From the NCBI RefSeq assembly GCF_910589235.1, contig NC_060955.1, positions 15,762,838-15,826,837 of the forward strand: a stretch of 64,000 nt of DNA, read 5' to 3'. The stretch's first letter is position 1; every line of letters begins with the position of its first letter. Of this stretch, positions 59,252 through 64,000 are shown in pieces. The notes under the pieces were generated by a model. It saw only the letters and a program-made list of their open reading frames with translations. It did no database searches and had not been told where the DNA came from. This DNA is from Vespa crabro. Lineage: Eukaryota; Arthropoda; Insecta; Hymenoptera; Vespidae. Made by a program: the position numbers and the translations under genes.

Positions 59252-60443
59252 ACAATACCCTTCTGAAATAATAAATAAAATTATTATTCAAAGATGTTAT
59301 ATGATTTCTTTTGCAAAAGTTTCAAATAATACTAAAAATTGTAATCAATTTTTATATATGAAATACTTATGCTTTCAGTGTTATCTTATTTTTATTTTAT
59401 TATTTTCATAAAGAAAAAAAAAGTATTGAAAAATTAAGAGAAGATTCTTTCATGTATATAATTTAATGCGTGTATATTACTTTTTATATTTGTATTATTG
59501 TTTGGCGAAGAAAAAAATTATTCTAAAGATGAGTACAGACATTGTCACACGAGTTGTTAGAAGTCACAAACGACGCTCTAATGACCGTGTATAACTGTAA
59601 TATTTAACTTCCAAGTTATTACCTGTATATTTCAAGAAATTGCGTGTACTAATGTTTTTAATTCTCTGTACTTAACTTGTTAAAATCACACACGACAATA
59701 ACATTCATTAATTATAGAAATATAACATAGCACGTATAAATATCGGAGTATTGTAAGTCTGAGGTTAAGGTCGCGCAGACAGATCACGATGGCCGAAATC
59801 TCTGAAAATCCTTTAACCTTGTGGAACGTACGAATCGTACAGTGAATACACGATACGCCTTAAAGAAGATTATTTTTAAATTTTGCTTACATTAAAGCAC
59901 GTACAACCGTAGAACCACTCTTTTACAGGCGTATGAGTGATATGAGGTGCTTCAAGGAGGACTCTGGACACTCGAGGTCAGCGAAACCAAAGAGAATCAG
60001 TCAGGGAAGAAGCTATAGTTAGCAAATTAGAAATAAGGAAACAATACTTACAAACTTGCCATCACATATCTTCTGCGCCATCTATAGTGTTCAAGGGAAC
60101 AAATATGATCAAAAATAGGATGTAACTCTTTCCAAAGAACAATCACTGATTGGTGCAATTTAAGCCATAGAAAATAGTATAAAACGATATTTGAATCGAT
60201 TAATAATCACATAATTATATACGAGATTAATTGATTATTATTTGTATTATCTAATCCTCAATATAATCTGATTACGGCTTAACCTGTGCAGATGTGTCAT
60301 GATGGACAAACAATACAAATCCTCGTTTAGGCCCATTTCGACTGATTCGAGTAACTTTAATCAACGATTAATTCGATTATTAATGTAGCCAATAGCAGAT
60401 TTTTAACTGTTCTTATTTATAATTTTAACCTATACTTTCATAT
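59252..60443 (-). promoter_or_regulatory. Upstream region of krasavietz with candidate leader exons
   Basis: The minus strand carries a 3' splice site at about 59260 and two candidate leader donors, ATACAG|GTAATAA near 59631 and GTTT|GTAAGTAT near 60053. Either could end an untranslated first exon, perhaps as alternatives. The 59740-60060 part is less AT-rich than its surroundings. The plus-strand ATG near 59788 opens only a very short frame and is not called. Confidence 0.4.
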
Positions 60444-60608
60444 TTCTTAACCTATATTCTCATGATTTTAATAACCACTTAAAAATTGTATACGTAGTAT
60501 GGAAATATATATATTTTCTTAACTTATTTTAATTAATATTCTGTTTGTTTCATACTATGTATACAATTTTTAAATGGTTATTGATATTATGAAAATATAG
60601 ATTAAAAA
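60444..60608. repeat. Long imperfect inverted repeat (foldback)
   Basis: Arms at about 60444-60505 and 60548-60608 are reverse complements with roughly 80-85% identity by eye, separated by about 42 AT-rich bases. The best-matching core is TAAAAATTGTATAC in one arm and GTATACAATTTTTA in the other. It could be a degenerate MITE-like element or a hairpin RNA source. It lies in the krasavietz/IDE spacer (60444-61005), where no gene was recognised. Confidence 0.65.
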
Positions 60609-61005
60609 GACATATGGCTTTACTTTTTGTTATAGAGATAATCATTAATTAACATATATATAGTACTACATATATATCGATTAAGGTTAATCGAAGTTGG
60701 TCAGTGGACCTTGATTTGCCTTCGACAGATCTCTTGTAAATTGTACTTAAAACTTAAAACAAAAGAAAAAAGAAATTTTTATCATTCACTTATTTACTTC
60801 ATTCAGATCGAGAAGATTTACTTAAGGATTTAGCATAATTTTTAAAAAGACAATATTTGTAGACTATATTTCTATTGATTCATGATATTAAAAAGAAAAT
60901 GAAACAAAATTTGATAAAAAATACAAGTATTAATACTCATTTTAATCAATTGTATTGATTTAATGTATTAAGTATACATATATTAATTTATTTTAATTAA
61001 CATTT

Positions 61006-64000
61006 TTATAATTTAGAAGAGCATGTACCCTTTCTAGGTATATTACAAAAAGGTTTTAATAGCGGATATAAATGTTGGCTAATTTTAAATGACATAATGT
61101 CATCAATTGTTTTAACTGATGTAATAGTTGCATTACTTAAAGTTTCATCTTTTTTCTCATTAATTTCTTCTGTTATTGATCCTGCACCATCCTCTGTCAT
61201 GGAAATTACGTAAATACTCAACTTATGTCGTGTTTCATTAAAAACAACTTCCTATAAACATAGATTATGAAACAGTAATAATAGATAATTTCTTTAATAA
61301 TTACATATACCTTAAAAAATTGTAGTATTTGCTCTTGTGTTATAGTCTTTAAATAAGCAACTTCAATATTTGCACGGTCAAAATTATACTGTTGCGATGA
61401 TATTTCATTCCAAAAATCAGTAGTCAAAGAAGTTAACATTTTTGGTTTTTCTAAACGTTGCGCCGCTAATGATTCTTTGTGTCTATTAAATTCCTCCTCT
61501 GACATAGTTGATATATGATTCTATATTTCATTAAAAATAGAAAAATTTTAAGAAGTTATTGAAGCATTAGATGAAATAGTTAAGAGGAATTATAGATGAA
61601 AAATATTATCATTATTGAAATTTGAACTTACCAACATAGTATTCATAAATTCGTCGATTCTTTTTTCTACGTGTTTTGGATGTTTATCACTTTGAATGAT
61701 AACTCTTAAGCCCTGTACACCATTTGTTCTTCTTATACCACTAAATACAATGTATCCCAGCTGTTCTTTTGTTCTTAGGATATTAAAACATGGTTCTGAA
61801 ATTATTTGTGTTAGAAGTTCAAGTAACATGTTTGATTCTGTTGATTGTAGACCACTCTGGTAATATACTTCAGTACAAGAACTTTTGTGAAATTGATTTT
61901 CTGCTTCAAATAAAAAGTGACACCCTATAAATTGAATTAAGTGTGATAAAATTAATATTATTAAATCAGATATAAGTACATTACATATTACCATCTTCTA
62001 ATTTAATTTCACGCTTGAGTACCATTTGTTTTGGCAAAAGTGGTACCATATGTGGTATGCTTGTAGTTAATTTTGATTCCACTATGTGAACCATGTCAAT
62101 GGCTTCTGACATTGTCATATTACCATGTACTAAACTCTCTATATGTATTTTACTTAAAAACTGTGGTATGAATTCTAATACTCTTTCAGCTGTTAGATCT
62201 GTGAAAATATACATACATATAGATATAATACAAAATAAATTAAGATATATACAAATTTAGAATTAATTTTGACAGATTTATAACAGAATAATTATTAAAT
62301 GTGCACTTACGAGAACTTGCTTCTAGTAATTCATTTTTTATCCATACTTGATCTGCTAATAAAATAGCAAGATAATACACTGCATGCTGATATGGCTGTT
62401 CAGTTCCAAAATTTTTTAAACCTCGAATATACTGAAATTTAGATATTATATTAATATATTGTAGTTAATGTTATTAGAATATATGCAATTATACATACAT
62501 TTTCTTTCAAAATTTCAAATCGTTTCGGTTGAATTTTAAAGTTGACTATTCTATCCATGATCTTCTCTAGCAGCACACTTTGCTTGTGATCATAGCCTCC
62601 AATCAATAGCTGAGGGCATAGTTAATAATGACTCTGGTTGAGTCTATATTTTTATTCTTTTAAAAATCAATGATGGATGAAGCTATTTATTTTGACCACT
62701 CAAAAATATATTGTTCTAAATTCCTCGTTTCTTCTGTAAGAACCCATATAGTAAAAAATATTTCGAACAGGATATATATTTTTTATTTCTGAACTAGAGT
62801 AAAATACAGAAAAGATAAAGATCATAGTATAAAATATTATTCTATGGATATATTTTGTACATATTGGATATATGGATATATTATATAAATAATGAAAGCT
62901 ATTTTTGAATTTAATATATATATTTTTTTTACATATTAATCAAAGTTTTTATATTATTTTTCCTAAATATTTATTTGTTCATTACAGAAGAAACATGGAT
63001 AATTTGTATTATTTTATGTAAAACGGATTAGAAGTATAATGTTTTATACTACTAATGTATTTAAAATCAAAATATATAAAATTACTAGCTACTTTTGTGA
63101 CACTTTTAGAAAAATATATATTTTTGTATGATTATATATAACTGTACACTAACAAGAAATTAGATTGTTATGAAGTTTAAATGAATGAATGTAAGTTTTG
63201 CTAATAATATATTTCAAACAATATGTAATTAATGAATAAGTTAGCTTACCGTAATTCCGTATTTACTGTTGGTTATTTCCCATTTTAGACCAGCTAAATG
63301 TGCAGCATATGCATACTCAGTCAGAGAATCACGAACCAATTGTACGAACATGTATAATAAGTTACAATTAATAGGATCTATGTATGCAAGTGGACTGTGG
63401 AAATACAAAAAATTATAAAAAGAAGTTAGTCATTTTATAAATATGAATTTATATTCGCATATAATTTTGAGAGAATGTATATTGTACCTCACAAAATTAA
63501 AAATAAGATTAGCTTTAGGTATTAAAAATTCATCATCCTGTTTAAACCACACTCTTAATAATGGAGTATCTTTTATAATTACAGGGAATTTGTCTAACTA
63601 AAAGTAAAACGAATTATTACATATTACAATATGTATATCCATGTTTACTCACGTGAAATAAAGAAAAAATTAATATTATTTACGTACATCAGGTTGTAAT
63701 TGTTTCATATCAAATTTGGTTGGTATAAACTCATTTTTAAGTGGTAAATGTAAATCTGAATTAAAATTAGAAGTTGCCCATTTATCAATTATTTCTGGTG
63801 GTATCTTTTCTTTTTTAAATTTGGTTCCATACCATTTTTCTGTCTCATCAGCTATACTTTCAAATATTTTTCCAACTATTTGTACCCTAATATTCTGTGG
63901 TATGAGATATTCCATTACCCAATTAATTAACTCAGGTTTCCATTCTGGGAAAAGACGTTCTGCAGTTAAGACTTCTTCCATAGGATACTCCTGTAATGCC
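61006..64000 (-). CDS. Ide: Insulin-degrading enzyme, C-terminal part (5' end beyond window)
   Basis: M16A zinc metallopeptidase (insulysin) degrading insulin, amyloid-like and other short peptides. Visible minus-strand exons: 63688-64000 (open to the edge), 63488-63597, 63250-63394, 62499-62609, 62311-62431, 61992-62198, 61632-61924, 61311-61520 and 61006-61251, about 584 residues covering domains 3 and 4 and part of domain 2. Landmarks are KWYGTKFKKEKIPPEIIDKW, EYAYAAHLAGL, IHIESLVHGNMT, EPCFNILRTKEQLGYIVFSG and SSQQYNFDRANIEVAYLKTI. The catalytic HxxEH is in the N-terminal half, outside the window. The protein ends CSSKL, a canonical peroxisomal targeting signal where mammals have AKL. The 640-base intron at 62610-63249 holds nothing recognisable. 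Confidence 0.95.

Noticed and set aside
59788..59845. Plus-strand ATG with MAEISENPLTLWN...
   Set aside because: It stops after about 18 codons, has no splice donor in frame, and lies in the likely leader region of krasavietz on the other strand.

Overview
This 64 kb window is nuclear DNA of an insect. The genes are eukaryotic, with short introns bounded by GT and AG, AT-rich intergenic DNA, and an insect-type gustatory receptor at the left edge. The very AT-rich background, compact gene spacing and presence of COP1 (reported lost in Drosophila) point to a hymenopteran (bee, wasp or ant). That placement is an inference. No viral, bacterial or transposase gene was recognised.

Layout, left to right: a gustatory receptor (+, 14-1452); the constitutive chaperone Hsc70-4 (-, 1802-4372) with a 5' leader intron and heat shock elements; mismatch-repair gene Mlh1 (+, 6361-9578); mitochondrial GrpE (-, 10174-11508); splicing helicase DHX15/Prp43 (-, 13635-16982); a TATG-family microsatellite; Mediator subunit MED28 (+, 18307-21363) followed by an in-frame RG-rich extension beyond its TGA; an M17 leucine aminopeptidase (-, 22675-29424) whose 4.4 kb second intron holds an intronless COP1 ubiquitin ligase on the same strand (26207-28261); splicing factor Slu7, apparently missing its C-terminal third (-, 30159-31910); an AT-hook HMGA-like protein (+, 34689-35129); a C3orf18-like membrane protein (-, 36748-38009); RNA polymerase II subunit RPB2 (+, 39107-43454); ER ubiquitin ligase TMEM129 (-, 43928-45454); adhesion GPCR A3 (+, 46314-52130); single-exon coproporphyrinogen oxidase (-, 52852-54021); mitochondrial seryl-tRNA synthetase (+, 54906-56596); the eIF5-mimic protein krasavietz/BZW (-, 57368-59251); and the C-terminal part of insulin-degrading enzyme (-, 61006 to the right edge).

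Most are housekeeping genes. There is no operon-like logic, but several neighbours are arranged head to head (Hsc70-4/Mlh1, DHX15/MED28, TMEM129/ADGRA3, CPOX/SerRS) and may share promoter regions, while others converge on their 3' ends. Exon coordinates were deduced by hand from splice-site motifs and codon phase. In every multi-exon gene the phases add up to an open frame, but no transcript data were available.

The most noteworthy points are the candidate stop-codon readthrough in MED28, the COP1-in-aminopeptidase nested arrangement, the shortened Slu7, a 22-bp tandem duplication that duplicates a predicted splice donor in the ADGRA3 leader, and a long imperfect inverted repeat near 60.5 kb.
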